NCBI GenBank assembly: GCA_036783645.1 | Contig: DAIPWT010000013.1 | Location: forward strand, 13,146 to 77,145 | Direction: 5' to 3' | Origin: UBA4732 sp002404095 | GTDB taxonomy: Bacteria; Planctomycetota; Planctomycetia; Gemmatales; Gemmataceae | Length of the DNA stretch: 64,000 nt | Part shown: positions 1 through 8,694 of the stretch, one piece after another | Position numbering within the stretch: the stretch's first letter is position 1 | Layout of the letters: each line of letters opens with the position of its first letter | Notes under the pieces: model-generated | Databases searched by the model: none | Told to the model about the DNA's origin: nothing | What the model saw: only the letters and a program-made list of their open reading frames with translations | Translations under genes and position numbers: made by a program

Positions 1-2
1 TG

Positions 3-170
3 GTGGGCATCATCTTCGATGGCAACATCCAGTCGTTGGTGCTAGACTTCGCGTACAGCGACGAGCAGGCGCGGGCCGTGTCCGTCCACTCGGCCGGCAT
101 CATTGAAGCGCTGCGCAAGGTGTACGCGGCCGACGGGCTGGCGGATGAACTGACTGGCCGCAAGGAGTAG
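3..170 (+). CDS. C-terminal fragment of S46-family peptidase
   Basis: The reading frame is open from the window edge and ends in TAG at 168-170, giving the last 55 residues of a protein whose start lies outside the window. The stretch GIIFDGNIQSL followed by RAVSVHSAGIIEALRKVY and LADEL resembles the C-terminal end of S46 dipeptidyl peptidases (DPP7/DPP11 family). These are periplasmic serine peptidases that remove dipeptides from the N-terminus of peptides. The catalytic GNSGSP-type motif should lie just upstream, outside the window, so activity cannot be judged. The family call rests on this short tail only. Confidence 0.6.
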   Translation: MGIIFDGNIQSLVLDFAYSDEQARAVSVHSAGIIEALRKVYAADGLADELTGRKE

Positions 171-183
171 CCGAAAGAAAATG

Positions 184-258
184 AACCGCCAAGACGCCAA
201 GAACGCCAAGGAAAGACAAGCAATTACTTTCCTTGGCGTTCTCGGCGTCTTGGCGGTT
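184..258. repeat. Palindrome, AACCGCCAAGACGCC family
   Basis: Two 32-base arms (184-215 and 227-258) are inverted copies with one mismatch around an 11-base loop. It lies between the peptidase stop and the stop of the convergent membrane protein gene, so it could end transcription in both directions. The arms are built from an imperfectly repeated CGCCAAGA-type unit. Confidence 0.85.
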
Positions 259-268
259 CGTTTTAGCG

Positions 269-688
269 TCACTTCCGGATGTCTTGACTAGGAGGACCGG
301 AAGGCACATCGCGTTCGGGGTATTGGCGGGGATAGCGCTCCCGTTCATCGGCGGACCAGTCTGGCTGGCCCGGTCGCCTGGCGAATAGGGCGAACAAGAT
401 CAGACCCCACGCGACGACGATGATTACCGTGAAGACGAAATTGCCGGCAGTTAGCCACAGGCCCGCCGCCATTCCCGAGTGCATGGACAGGACATACCAG
501 TTCAAGCCGGCGGCCAGAAGGTAGGCGAGAAAAAACAGTACGAACGCAATAAGGCTCAGGAGGGACGCCCGCGGGTGCCGTCGCCAGGTCGTCAGGGCCA
601 GAACGAATCCGACGATGTAGACGATGAAAAGGGGAATCCTTGCGGCGTTCACCATCAGAAATTCAAAGGCCGGAAAATTCGACGACAT
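269..688 (-). CDS. Small membrane protein of unknown function
   Basis: 139 residues. Three hydrophobic helices are visible: around residues 13-35 (IPLFIVYIVGFVLAL), 43-65 (SLLSLIAFVLFFLAYLLAAG) and 80-103 (FVFTVIIVVAWGLILFALFA). A charged, proline- and arginine-rich tail follows (residues 104-139). I recognise no family. It is probably an inner-membrane protein with a cytoplasmic tail. It converges on the peptidase gene across a palindrome. The other strand also carries open frames here, but the clean alternation of hydrophobic segments favours this strand. Confidence 0.65.
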   Translation of the reverse strand: MSSNFPAFEFLMVNAARIPLFIVYIVGFVLALTTWRRHPRASLLSLIAFVLFFLAYLLAAGLNWYVLSMHSGMAAGLWLTAGNFVFTVIIVVAWGLILFALFARRPGQPDWSADERERYPRQYPERDVPSGPPSQDIRK

Positions 689-767
689 GGTATATCCCTT
701 TCTTTATCGTCAACGCATGATCGCCTTCGCCGAACCCGTCGTAAACGGCCGGCCCGCGCACCGTCTT

Positions 768-1364
768 TCATCCACCGGATACGATCTCTTCAAATTCCCG
801 ATTGTGCCATAAAAAATGGAAAGCCGGGTCGGAATCTAAATCGGACAAATCAAGTTCATTCGTTGCCACCGCGCGGCGCAGAAACTCCAACGCGGCCGCG
901 GAGTTGCGCATGTGGGCGTTCGTGGTCGCCATCGCAACGAGCGCCAAGGCATTTGTAGGTTCGGATTCCAAAGCCTGTTCTAGGACTCTTCTGGCGTCAG
1001 CCAACCTCCCTTGCTTGATGCATAGGTCGCCAAGCGCTGCAAGATCGTCCGGCGTGGCATTCCGCAAGCGTATGAGATGGTGAAACAGTTCCGCCGCGTC
1101 GATGAGATCTTCGCGTTCCATTAACTCGTAGGCAAGCGCGCGAATCGGTTCCGAGTAGGACGAATGCAGGCGCATTGCTTCGCGCCAGCACTCCATCGCC
1201 TTCCGCTTATCGTTCAAAGCATGATAAGCGAGACCGCCATAGTACTTGGTTTTCGCATCGCGTGCGCCTGCCTCCGAGGTACACAAATCGAGGAGACCTT
1301 GCAGGTTGCGCTTATCCCATAGTCGCTTGGCTACCAGGGCAACCGAGGTCGTTATTCTCGCCAT
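768..1364 (-). CDS. TPR-repeat protein
   Basis: 198 residues without a signal peptide, so probably cytoplasmic. Helical repeats of about 34 residues run from residue 40 to 165, for example the segment with AYHALNDKRKAMECWREAM and the one with LGDLCIKQGRLADARRVLEQAL. The C-terminal segment, with DLDSDPAFHFLWHNREFEEI, matches the usual end of TPR proteins, where the last repeat closes on a short helix. A protein-protein interaction role is likely; the partner is unknown. Confidence 0.75.
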   Translation of the reverse strand: MARITTSVALVAKRLWDKRNLQGLLDLCTSEAGARDAKTKYYGGLAYHALNDKRKAMECWREAMRLHSSYSEPIRALAYELMEREDLIDAAELFHHLIRLRNATPDDLAALGDLCIKQGRLADARRVLEQALESEPTNALALVAMATTNAHMRNSAAALEFLRRAVATNELDLSDLDSDPAFHFLWHNREFEEIVSGG

Positions 1365-1403
1365 GTCTATTTCCTCAATATTCGTTTTTCCAAACTTGTG
1401 CCG

Positions 1404-1706
1404 TCAGGAGTCTTGATGAGTCTTGCGATCCGACGGATTACGGAACGACCGGCTCGGCGTCGGAATCTTGCCCTGGGCCTTCAGCCGTCGGATGAACTGG
1501 GCCTGCTTCTTGGTCGGCTTCCCGCCGCCGTCGACTTTCTGGATCAACCCATCGAATTCCTGCTTTTCGTCGTCGTTCAGGCCGGCGCGGATCTTATCTC
1601 GCGCGGGTTGATCGTTCGGAATCCCGTGGCTAGACCCGCTTTGACCGGCTGCCATTTGCCGTCCCCTCGCGCGCCGCATCTCATTGTATTGTCTTCCCAG
1701 CGTCAC
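1404..1706 (-). CDS. Hypothetical protein, charged
   Basis: 100 residues, rich in Arg, Lys, Gln and Asp, with no hydrophobic segment. The middle (DDEKQEFDGLIQKVDGGGKPTKKQAQFIRRLKAQGKI) looks like a compact helical domain. It lies 39 bases downstream of the start of the TPR gene on the same strand and 50 bases from a half-palindrome. I recognise no family and the open frame is short, so it could be spurious. Confidence 0.4.
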   Translation of the reverse strand: MTLGRQYNEMRRARGRQMAAGQSGSSHGIPNDQPARDKIRAGLNDDEKQEFDGLIQKVDGGGKPTKKQAQFIRRLKAQGKIPTPSRSFRNPSDRKTHQDS

Positions 1707-1731
1707 CGTCCTGCCGCCGACCGTGTGACGT

Positions 1732-1759
1732 ACCAGCCGGCTTACGCCGGCCGTTCGCC
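1732..1759. repeat. Solitary half of the CCGGCTTACGCCGG palindrome family
   Basis: This 28-base stretch is identical to the right arm of the complete palindrome at 57198-57282 (identity 28/28 by eye). Here only one arm is present, and it abuts the stop codon of the ApbE gene (1759-1761). It contains its own short inner palindrome, CCGGCTTACGCCGG. Confidence 0.8.
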
Positions 1760-2766
1760 TATTTATGAAGCGGCGGGAAGCTCTTCATTGCCTTGACCTC
1801 CTCTTTGCCCTCATCGTTCAAGCGCACAAAACGGCTGCTTACGCCTTCTTCCTTCTCCAATATCTTAAATCCGCGTTCGGGGCCGAGTACCGCTATGATC
1901 TTGGTATGACTGTCCGCGACTACGCCGTGCGGCGCTGTGACGGTCGCGCTCATGCGGCCCACCAAGCCAAGGCCCGTTTTCGGATCGACAATGTGTGAAT
2001 AGCGTTTGCCGTCGATCTCGACATACTGCTCCGCGTCGCCGGATGTGGACACGGCCGCGTTGTGCAGCACCATATACGGCCCCTCTTTGTCCGCTCCTTC
2101 TTCCAGCGGCGCGATGGCGATCTTCCATCCCTCCGCGTTGGGCGGCGCGTCGCTTACGGCAATGTCGCCGCCGGCCGCCACCAAGGCGCGCGTCACCCCT
2201 TCCTTTTTCAACACCAATAACCCCTCGTCGGCCGCGTAACCCTTGGCAATGCCGCCAAGATCGAGCAACATTCCCACCTTCAGAAGCTGAACCGTGTGCG
2301 CTTTCCCATCCAGCACGACGTTCCGCCAGCCGACCAGTTCCTTCGCGGCCGTCAGTTTTTCCGCGTCCGGCATCTTTTTCGTCCGCCGCGCGGTGCGCCA
2401 CAATTGAACGACCGGCCCCACCGTCACATCGAAAGCGCCGTCGGAAATGCGCGACGTTTCTTGCGCCTTCGACAGCACGAAAAACAACTCGTCGCTGACG
2501 TGGACAGGGGCGCCGCCGGATTTTGCGCATAATTGCATCAATTCGCTGGTAGAACGGTAGTCGCTCATGGTAGCATCTAAGTCGGCGATCCGTTTGAACG
2601 CGGCGGACGCCGCTTTGTGGGCCGTCTCTTCGCTCGGTGCATAGAGTATTATGCGGAACCTCGTACCCATGTGCGGTTCGTCGAAAGTGAAGCGCGACAG
2701 CGGCGATTCGGCGTGGGCCGCGCCGAGGGTCGCCGCGAATACGATCAGGACTGAATGAAATCGCAT
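1759..2766 (-). CDS. apbE: FAD:protein FMN transferase (ApbE family)
   Basis: 335 residues from the ATG at 2766. The start gives a clean Sec signal peptide (MRFHSVLIVFAATLGAAHA), whereas the longer open frame upstream does not. ApbE enzymes attach FMN covalently to Thr in flavoproteins outside the membrane, using FAD and Mg2+. Family hallmarks are present: MGTRFRI near residue 35, the DLGGIAKGYAAD motif around residue 180, the AAGGDIAV strand, and the C-terminal TGLGLVGRMSATVTA/ADSHTK block with metal-binding residues. No NQR or RNF genes are nearby, so the flavoprotein substrate is unknown. It is divergent from the FGE-domain gene with 58 bases between the starts. Confidence 0.85.
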   Translation of the reverse strand: MRFHSVLIVFAATLGAAHAESPLSRFTFDEPHMGTRFRIILYAPSEETAHKAASAAFKRIADLDATMSDYRSTSELMQLCAKSGGAPVHVSDELFFVLSKAQETSRISDGAFDVTVGPVVQLWRTARRTKKMPDAEKLTAAKELVGWRNVVLDGKAHTVQLLKVGMLLDLGGIAKGYAADEGLLVLKKEGVTRALVAAGGDIAVSDAPPNAEGWKIAIAPLEEGADKEGPYMVLHNAAVSTSGDAEQYVEIDGKRYSHIVDPKTGLGLVGRMSATVTAPHGVVADSHTKIIAVLGPERGFKILEKEEGVSSRFVRLNDEGKEEVKAMKSFPPLHK

Positions 2767-2824
2767 GGCAAGGCGTCTTTCGTTGGGGACAATCTCACCG
2801 AAACCAACGTGGAGTTTATCACAG

Positions 2825-3859
2825 ATGAATGGGCGGATAAAGCAGGCGTTTGGCGTTGGCGTCCTCGTGCTGAGCGGGGCGGTGGTATGGTTTACGGCCG
2901 CGCCGGCGGCAGACGCGCCCAAACCGACGGCGCCTGCCGCCGACTTCAAGGCGTACAAAGAAACCATTCCCGGCTCCGCCGTGACCTTTGAGATGGCGGC
3001 AATCGAGGGCGGCACGTTTACGATGGGCAGCCCCGCCGCCGAGTTGGGACGTAACGCCGACGAAGGACCGCAACACCCCGTCACGCTCAAGTCGTTCTGG
3101 ATGGGCGCCAAGGAAGTGACTTGGGACGAGTTCGATCAGTTCTGGCACAACCGGGCGATCGGTCAGAAAGAAGACGTCGAGCCGGAAACGCCTAAGAACG
3201 CCGATACCGTTACGCATCCCACTGCGCCCTACTCAGACGAGACCTGGGCGCACGGCCGCACGGGGCATCCGGTCCTCGGCATCACCTATCACGCGGTCAT
3301 GCAGTATTGCAAGTGGCTGTCGCTCAAGACCGGCAAGACCTATCGGCTGCCGACCGAAGCGGAGTGGGAGTATGCGGCTCGCGCTGGCACGAAGTCGGCT
3401 TATTTCTTCGGCGACGACGCCAAGAATTTGGGCGATTACGCATGGGACACGGACAACTCCAACGGCGACTCGCAAGCGGTGGGCACGAAGAAGCCCAATC
3501 CGTGGGGCCTGTATGATGTGTATGGCAACGTAGCGGAATATTGCCTGGACCAGTATCAAAATAATGCCTACGCAAAAATGTCGCCGACCTTGCCGACTTT
3601 GCAGCCAGTGAACATACCAGACGATCATCGGTTCGGCCACGTGGTCCGCGGCGGGTCGTGGGACGACGACGCGGTCAAGTGCCGCAGCGCCGCCCGGCTG
3701 GCGTCGGAAAAGACCTGGATCAAGCTGGACCCGCAACGGCCGCAGAGCATTTGGTGGCTGACCAGCGCGGATTTTGTCGGCTTCCGCATCGTGCGGCCCG
3801 TTGAGGAACAGGCCAACCTCAAGGGTTTTCACTCGAAGATTACGCTTGGCAGTAAGTAA
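2825..3859 (+). CDS. Formylglycine-generating-enzyme (sulfatase-modifying factor) domain protein
   Basis: 344 residues from ATG 2825. The N-terminus has a hydrophobic export segment (AFGVGVLVLSGAVVWFTAA). The FGE-sulfatase fold follows: the segment around EMAAIEGGTFTMGS, then HPVTLKSFWMGAKEVTWDEF, YRLPTEAEWEYAARAG, NPWGLYDVYGNVAEYCLDQY, VVRGGSWDDDAVKCRSAAR and VGFRIVRP. Only one Cys sits at the RGGSW..C site, so this may be a structural member of the family and not a copper-dependent sulfatase activator. Proteins like this are abundant in planctomycetes and exported. A palindrome follows the gene. Confidence 0.85.
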   Translation: MNGRIKQAFGVGVLVLSGAVVWFTAAPAADAPKPTAPAADFKAYKETIPGSAVTFEMAAIEGGTFTMGSPAAELGRNADEGPQHPVTLKSFWMGAKEVTWDEFDQFWHNRAIGQKEDVEPETPKNADTVTHPTAPYSDETWAHGRTGHPVLGITYHAVMQYCKWLSLKTGKTYRLPTEAEWEYAARAGTKSAYFFGDDAKNLGDYAWDTDNSNGDSQAVGTKKPNPWGLYDVYGNVAEYCLDQYQNNAYAKMSPTLPTLQPVNIPDDHRFGHVVRGGSWDDDAVKCRSAARLASEKTWIKLDPQRPQSIWWLTSADFVGFRIVRPVEEQANLKGFHSKITLGSK

Positions 3860-3869
3860 CGACTTCTGT

Positions 3870-3924
3870 TAGCCCGAAGCGCGAGCGAGGTTTTGACAAA
3901 ATCCCTCGCTTGCGCTTCGGGCTA
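3870..3924. repeat. Palindrome, GCCCGAAGCGCAAGCGAGG family (copy 1)
   Basis: Arms at about 3870-3890 and 3904-3924 pair with one mismatch. It begins 10 bases after the stop of the FGE-domain gene, so it may act as its terminator. A second copy of the same family is at 40059-40130. Confidence 0.85.
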
Positions 3925-3962
3925 TCAAGATGCTTTCCCCTTTTCTCTACCAGGAGCTTCAC

Positions 3963-5300
3963 ATGACGAACCCTCTGAAACCGGAAGTCGGCGGCGCATC
4001 GCGGCGCGACTTCCTCAAGACCACCACCGTCGCGGCAGGCGTCGCGGCGGCGGCGTCACTGTTTCCGTCCGGCGTCCACGCCGCCGGCAACGACGCCATC
4101 CGAGTCGGCCTGATCGGCTGCGGCGGTCGCGGCACCGGCGCCGCCGACAATGTGCTGCACTCCGCCCCCAACGTCTCCATCGTCGCCCTGGCCGATGCTT
4201 TCGGGGACCGGCTGAAAGACTGCCTCAATTTCCTGACGAGCAAGGCCGCCCAAGAGGACCGGGTCAAGGAGCTAGGCAACAAGGTGGAAATCCCTAAGGA
4301 GCGTTGCTTCGTCGGCCTGGACGCCTACCAGAAGCTGATCGAACAGTCGGACGTGAACTACATCATCCTGGCGACGCCGCCCGGCTTCCGACCGTATCAC
4401 CTTCGGGCCGCCGTGGAATCCGGCAAGACGATCTTCACCGAGAAGCCGGTCGCCACGGACGCGCCCGGCATCCGGGTGGTTTTGGAGGCGGCCAAAAATT
4501 CCGAGGCAAAAGGCCAGCACATCGTCTCCGGCACGCAGCGGCGCCATCAGCTCGGCTACCTCGAATCGATGAAGCGCATTCACGACGGCGAGATGGGCGA
4601 CGTCACCTCCGGCCGCGCCTACTGGAACCAGGGCGTGCTATGGTTCAAGCCCCACACCAAGGACCAGACCGAAGTGCAGTACCAGATGCGTAATTGGTAC
4701 AACTTCCCCTGGCTGTGCGGCGACCAAATCGTCGAGCAGCACATTCACAACCTGGACGTGATAAACTGGGGCATCGGCAGTCACCCGATCCGGGCGACTG
4801 GCATGGGCGGCCGGCAGCGCAGCGTCCCGAACCCCGAGGACTACGGCGTCATCTTCGACCACTTCGCGACGGACTACGAATACGCCAACGGCGTTCACGT
4901 CCAGAGCATGTGCCGGCAGATCGACGGATGCCATAACGACGTTTCCGAGGCGCTGGTGGGCACGAAGGGCCAATGGCGCTCCGGCGGCTACAACCTCAAT
5001 GGCAAGCCCGCTATCACCAAGGAACAGGAAAAAGGGGCGCAAGACCCCTACGTCCAGGAACACACCGACCTGATCGAGGCCGTGCGCTCGGGCAAACCGT
5101 TGAACGAACTGAATCGGGTGGCCGAGAGTACGATGACCTGCATCCTGGGCCGCATGTCTAATTATACCGGCAAGTCCCTGACGTGGGAGCAGGCGCTCAA
5201 CTCGAAAGAGCAGCTGATGCCGGAGCCGTCAAAGCTCGACTGGAACACGGAGCTGCCGAAGTGGGCCGTGGCCGTCCCCGGCAAGACGCCGTTCGCATGA
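3963..5300 (+). CDS. Tat-exported Gfo/Idh/MocA-family oxidoreductase
   Basis: 445 residues. The start at 3963 is preceded by AGGAG with a 6-base spacer. The N-terminus is a twin-arginine signal (SRRDFLKTTTVAAGVAAAAS), so the enzyme should be exported folded with its cofactor. The Rossmann motif GLIGCGGRGTG lies near residue 50 and the family marker EKPVATD near residue 165. A C-terminal Gfo/Idh/MocA alpha/beta domain follows, with a conserved HNLD motif in EQHIHNLDVINW. Members oxidise or reduce sugars and polyols with NAD(P). The substrate cannot be told. It is transcribed alone, between two palindromes. Confidence 0.88.
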   Translation: MTNPLKPEVGGASRRDFLKTTTVAAGVAAAASLFPSGVHAAGNDAIRVGLIGCGGRGTGAADNVLHSAPNVSIVALADAFGDRLKDCLNFLTSKAAQEDRVKELGNKVEIPKERCFVGLDAYQKLIEQSDVNYIILATPPGFRPYHLRAAVESGKTIFTEKPVATDAPGIRVVLEAAKNSEAKGQHIVSGTQRRHQLGYLESMKRIHDGEMGDVTSGRAYWNQGVLWFKPHTKDQTEVQYQMRNWYNFPWLCGDQIVEQHIHNLDVINWGIGSHPIRATGMGGRQRSVPNPEDYGVIFDHFATDYEYANGVHVQSMCRQIDGCHNDVSEALVGTKGQWRSGGYNLNGKPAITKEQEKGAQDPYVQEHTDLIEAVRSGKPLNELNRVAESTMTCILGRMSNYTGKSLTWEQALNSKEQLMPEPSKLDWNTELPKWAVAVPGKTPFA

Positions 5301-5303
5301 GTC

Positions 5304-5386
5304 TTTGGCGAGCCGGGTCGCGTTAGCGCCCGGAGTTTCGGCGTCTGCGCGAAACTCCGGGCGCTAACGCGACCCGGCTCGCCAAA
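5304..5386. repeat. Long perfect palindrome, GGCGAGCCGGGTCGCG family
   Basis: Two 37-base arms (5304-5340, 5350-5386) are perfect inverted copies around a 9-base loop. It separates two convergent genes and could terminate both. The right arm overlaps the 3' end of the secreted-protein gene, which takes its last codons and its TAG stop from it. Confidence 0.9.
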
Positions 5387-7220
5387 TTAGGCACACCGGT
5401 TGTTCCTCTCTCACGTATCCGGGGAGTGACAACTCGGCTTCCACCGAATAGGCGCGACGATCCCCGTCGCGCTCTCGGTATTCATACAGCGGACGTACGC
5501 CAGATGGTTTACGTTTCGCGTCCGCTGGGAAAGCGTAACACAGCGCCCCTTTTTCCTCCGGTTTACCAACGCGCAAGCCATTCTTCGACGCCAACACCGG
5601 AACAGAATCTACAAAAGCGCGATCCGGCGCGAAGAACGCCACTCGGCCCTCCTTCTTGGGCCGGATCATGCTAAACGTTTCGGGCGCGGCGCCCGTCGAT
5701 AAGTCGTATACCGGCGCCGGTATGGCCAAACGCGGACTGGAAAGGTCCAATTTGTAGAGGATTTGGTTGTATTCGTAGCGCGGCGTCGCGTCGGGGTTGC
5801 CCGAGAATGTGTGCGTGTACGTCCCCTCGAAAAAGATCAGGCGGCCGCCGTCCTTGTCAAACATCGGATCTTGCTTGGGATTGTAAAAGCTGTAGTGGTT
5901 ATGGGTCGCCACTTTGACCGCGTAGACCCACGGCCCGACCGGCGCGTCGGCCTCCGCGTACCAGACTTCGCCGAGATACGACGTATCGCCGGACTGCTGC
6001 ACGGCGATCATTACCCAGCGCTTGCGATACTCATTCCAATAAACCGATCCAGCATGGGCGAAAACTGGCTTATCGCTGTCGCGGTCCCGCAGTTGTAAAA
6101 GCCCTTCATCCATCTTCATCTTGCCGTCGGCGATGAACTTGGCCTGTTCCGCCGGCCCCACGGCGGGGGCGCCCTTTCTCCAGACGTAGTGCAGCCGTCC
6201 TTGCGCATCATAATCGAATTTCGGGTCGTCAAGGCTCGATCCTTCCTTGACACAGGTGTAGGATTCGTAATCGCCGGGGCGACGGAAGTGTTCAGGACTG
6301 GCGATTACGCGCGTCAGTGGATAGGGATTGGCGAAATAGACGTAATCGACGCCCTCCTCGACGCGGCGGAACGCGTGGCCCGACGGAAACGCCGGCGCCT
6401 TCATGTCCCAGTCGACCAGCTTTTCAAACGCTTCTTTGTCGTCGTCGAACACCGCCAGCCCGCGAGCGTAGACCTTCAGCGGCGGCTCCACTTTGACGTA
6501 AGAACCATAAAGCCGTTCGCGGCCGTCCGCGTCGGTCAATGGGACCAGCGCTGTCAGCCAGGTCGGCCCTTTACCGGGCATCCGCATCGTCTCTTTGGCG
6601 AAGCCCTTGGCGTCGGTGAAGTAAGCCAGATCGACGCCGGTTTCCGGGTCGAGGCCGCCGTGCGAAGGCAGTTCGGAGACGGCCCCAGGAACCTGGAAAT
6701 TGCCGAGCGGATAGCCAGGGCGGTTGGTGTCGCCCCAGAACCAGTAAATCTTATTCCGATGGACCGCGTTCAGAACGGTGTCGGAGCCAAGAACCAGGCC
6801 ATTTAGAACCGGCTCTCTCAGAGGAGTTTTATCACCGACAAGAACGCTGTCGGCGTAGACGCCGCCGCCCGTGAGACGGTAGAGGCGCTCGGCGATGTTG
6901 ACTCGATGAATCTTCAATTTCGCGGCGCCGCCTGCAGTGACGTGGAGCGCGGCGCCACGGATGCCGAAGCCGTCTTTAGGATACTCGTAGCCGTGGCTGG
7001 CGACATAGAAGAAGACGTCTTTTTCCATCAGCCCCGGCTCGCGGAAGGCGACGACGCCGTTGCTGTCGGTGAAATAGCGAAGGTCGTTGACGGTGCGCAG
7101 CTCGACCAGCGGTACGCCGTGCCCCGTCTCGTCGTCCACTACCTTGACGGCGAAGTATTTGTTGGCGTCGTCCGGCGCCGCGTGAAACACGGATGCGGAG
7201 AGCAATAGCGCGGTGAACAC
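5364..7220 (-). CDS. Large secreted protein, regulatory-like N-terminal domain plus propeller-like region
   Basis: 618 residues from a GTG start at 7220, preceded by AGGGG. An N-terminal signal peptide (ALLLSASVFHA) is followed by an 80-residue domain (VKVVDDETGHGVPLVELRTVN...TDSNGVVAF) of carboxypeptidase-regulatory type. The rest has repeated strand signatures such as NKIYWFWGDTNRPGYPLGNF, GSYVKVEPPLKVYARGLAVF and KRWVMIAVQQSGDTSYLGEVWYA, as in five-bladed propellers of glycosidase-like proteins (DUF4185-like). I see no secure catalytic triad and do not assign a reaction. The final residues (WRAGSR) are encoded by a palindrome arm. Probably periplasmic. Confidence 0.7.
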   Translation of the reverse strand: MFTALLLSASVFHAAPDDANKYFAVKVVDDETGHGVPLVELRTVNDLRYFTDSNGVVAFREPGLMEKDVFFYVASHGYEYPKDGFGIRGAALHVTAGGAAKLKIHRVNIAERLYRLTGGGVYADSVLVGDKTPLREPVLNGLVLGSDTVLNAVHRNKIYWFWGDTNRPGYPLGNFQVPGAVSELPSHGGLDPETGVDLAYFTDAKGFAKETMRMPGKGPTWLTALVPLTDADGRERLYGSYVKVEPPLKVYARGLAVFDDDKEAFEKLVDWDMKAPAFPSGHAFRRVEEGVDYVYFANPYPLTRVIASPEHFRRPGDYESYTCVKEGSSLDDPKFDYDAQGRLHYVWRKGAPAVGPAEQAKFIADGKMKMDEGLLQLRDRDSDKPVFAHAGSVYWNEYRKRWVMIAVQQSGDTSYLGEVWYAEADAPVGPWVYAVKVATHNHYSFYNPKQDPMFDKDGGRLIFFEGTYTHTFSGNPDATPRYEYNQILYKLDLSSPRLAIPAPVYDLSTGAAPETFSMIRPKKEGRVAFFAPDRAFVDSVPVLASKNGLRVGKPEEKGALCYAFPADAKRKPSGVRPLYEYRERDGDRRAYSVEAELSLPGYVREEQPVCLIWRAGSR

Positions 7221-7303
7221 GACCAGCCCCTTTCATAGGAGAGAATGCCGACGATTCGTACAAAAGGCGCAAGAGACGATCTACGATAGAATAGGGAGAA
7301 GTG

Positions 7304-7651
7304 ATGGCGTCCGGCCTAAGCACACCACCGCCACCGCCGACGATCCATGAGGCTTCCCTGGCATCGGGCGCTTCAGGAGTGGTCGTTCGCGGCATTGAGA
7401 TTGATTTCAATGCCGCGACGGCCTTGCGAAGGGCAGGAAAGAATGTCGTAATATGCGGCGACGACTTGGGCGCCAACCGCGGCCTGGCGCGCAAGATTGA
7501 AGCGGCGGTAGGTCCGGCCATTCGTGGGGCGCCTCATCGCCGGAGTGCGGGGCCAAGGGCTTTGCCGCACTTTCAACAACACGATCGTGCCCACGAAGGC
7601 CATACTTTCTACGAAACTCCCAATCGAAAGGCGGCTAGGAGAAAGCCATGA
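7304..7651 (+). CDS. Small protein of duplicated cassette, unit 1 (toxin-like, tentative)
   Basis: 115 residues. ATG 7304 is chosen over the GTG just before it because it matches the start of the paralogue at 8353; AGGGAG precedes it. The proline-rich N-terminus is followed by VVICGDDLGANRGLARKIE, a short linker, then PHFQQHDRAHEGHTFYE and a basic tail. The conserved core (VV-CG-D--ANR-LA-QIE-AVGP ... GHTFYE) reminds me of the C-terminal domain of secreted polymorphic toxins, but I cannot name a fold. Its stop overlaps the next start by ATGA, so the two products are probably made together. Confidence 0.6.
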   Translation: MASGLSTPPPPPTIHEASLASGASGVVVRGIEIDFNAATALRRAGKNVVICGDDLGANRGLARKIEAAVGPAIRGAPHRRSAGPRALPHFQQHDRAHEGHTFYETPNRKAARRKP

Positions 7652-8184
7652 AGTACTTCACGCGCGAGCGCTACTTGGCGTTCCAGAATTTTGACGATGC
7701 CGCGATGGACGCCGCCGACGACGAATGGGAAAACGCGACGGATCGCTACGAAGCCTATTTACAGACGATCCGTCCCGATATGCCTGAATCGGTTCGCCAG
7801 TTGGAAGACGGCTTTTACTTCCACGATGCGCGGGTACTCAGCATGGGCCGGCGCGACGAAACATTCGTTATCTCGTTGCAACTTGACGTTCCGCCCAACG
7901 AACTGCTCACCATTACCTACGCCCTCGCCGGATCGCCGGAGGTAAATAAGGAACCGTTTGCCGACGGGAAAGACACCCCCTCGCCTTGGTGGCTGTATGA
8001 GGAGATCGAACAGGTCGGGGCAGGCGACCGAAAGCACTTCGTCCATTCGATCCTGTTCAGCAACGGTTGGGAAATATCGCTGCCATTCAGCGACGTGCAG
8101 GTGAGCCGGGCGGAGCCGGTCTACCCGTTGCCCGGTACGGTGTTCGTGCCCGCGTCCACGCCGGCCGTCGCTCCGTCCGCATAG
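7648..8184 (+). CDS. DUF4085-like protein, unit 1 (immunity-like, tentative)
   Basis: 178 residues, overlapping the preceding gene by 4 bases. The start MKYFTRERYLAFQNFDD and the helical N-terminus recall DUF4085 proteins. The middle (FYFHDARVLSMGRRDETFVISLQLD) and the end (FVHSILFSNGWEISLPFSDVQVSRAEPVYPLPGT) look like beta strands. Acidic overall and cytoplasmic. Coupling to a small basic partner is the arrangement expected of toxin plus immunity or antitoxin, which is inference. Residues 155-178 are almost the same as in the second copy. Confidence 0.65.
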   Translation: MKYFTRERYLAFQNFDDAAMDAADDEWENATDRYEAYLQTIRPDMPESVRQLEDGFYFHDARVLSMGRRDETFVISLQLDVPPNELLTITYALAGSPEVNKEPFADGKDTPSPWWLYEEIEQVGAGDRKHFVHSILFSNGWEISLPFSDVQVSRAEPVYPLPGTVFVPASTPAVAPSA

Positions 8185-8352
8185 CACAGCCGCCCCGCGA
8201 TTTTCCCCTCCCTTTCCTTGACAACGGTATTCCGCTCGCCGAAAATGTTGCTGATCCGGTGGCCGCGTGCGGCGCGGCGGCTCTTTCCTTACAAGCCAGG
8301 CGATTCGTACAAAAGGCGCATTGGTCTAGCGACGATAGGATAGGGAGAAGGG

Positions 8353-8694
8353 ATGCCGTCCGGCCCAAGCACACCACCAGTCCCGACGATTCACGAAGCG
8401 GAGCGGGAGTCGGGGCCGTCCGGCGCCGTACTTCGCGGACCACTCATTGAAATGGCGGCAGCTGTGGCGCGGAGAAAGGCCGGACAAGACGTTGTTGTGT
8501 GTGGGTCGGACGTTGACGCCAACCGAAGATTGGCGTACCAGATCGAAGCGACGGTCGGCCCGGCTACGCGGCCCCAGTTCCCGCATACGAGTGCGGGGCC
8601 GATGTCGCTGCCTCATCTGCATCAGCGGAACCGCTCGCCGGATGGACATACCTTCTACGAAGCGGACAAACGAAAGACAAAGAAAAAGCCATGA
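8353..8694 (+). CDS. Small protein of duplicated cassette, unit 2 (toxin-like, tentative)
   Basis: 113 residues, paralogue of the 7304 gene. Shared blocks are the start (P-PSTPP-PTIHEA), VVVCGSDVDANRRLAYQIE and SPDGHTFYE with a Lys-rich tail. The AGGGAG ribosome site and the ATGA overlap with the next gene are kept. The N-terminal third differs from copy 1 (PLIEMAAAVARRKAGQD against IEIDFNAATALRRAGKN), so the two copies have drifted. The function inference is the same as for copy 1. Confidence 0.6.
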   Translation: MPSGPSTPPVPTIHEAERESGPSGAVLRGPLIEMAAAVARRKAGQDVVVCGSDVDANRRLAYQIEATVGPATRPQFPHTSAGPMSLPHLHQRNRSPDGHTFYEADKRKTKKKP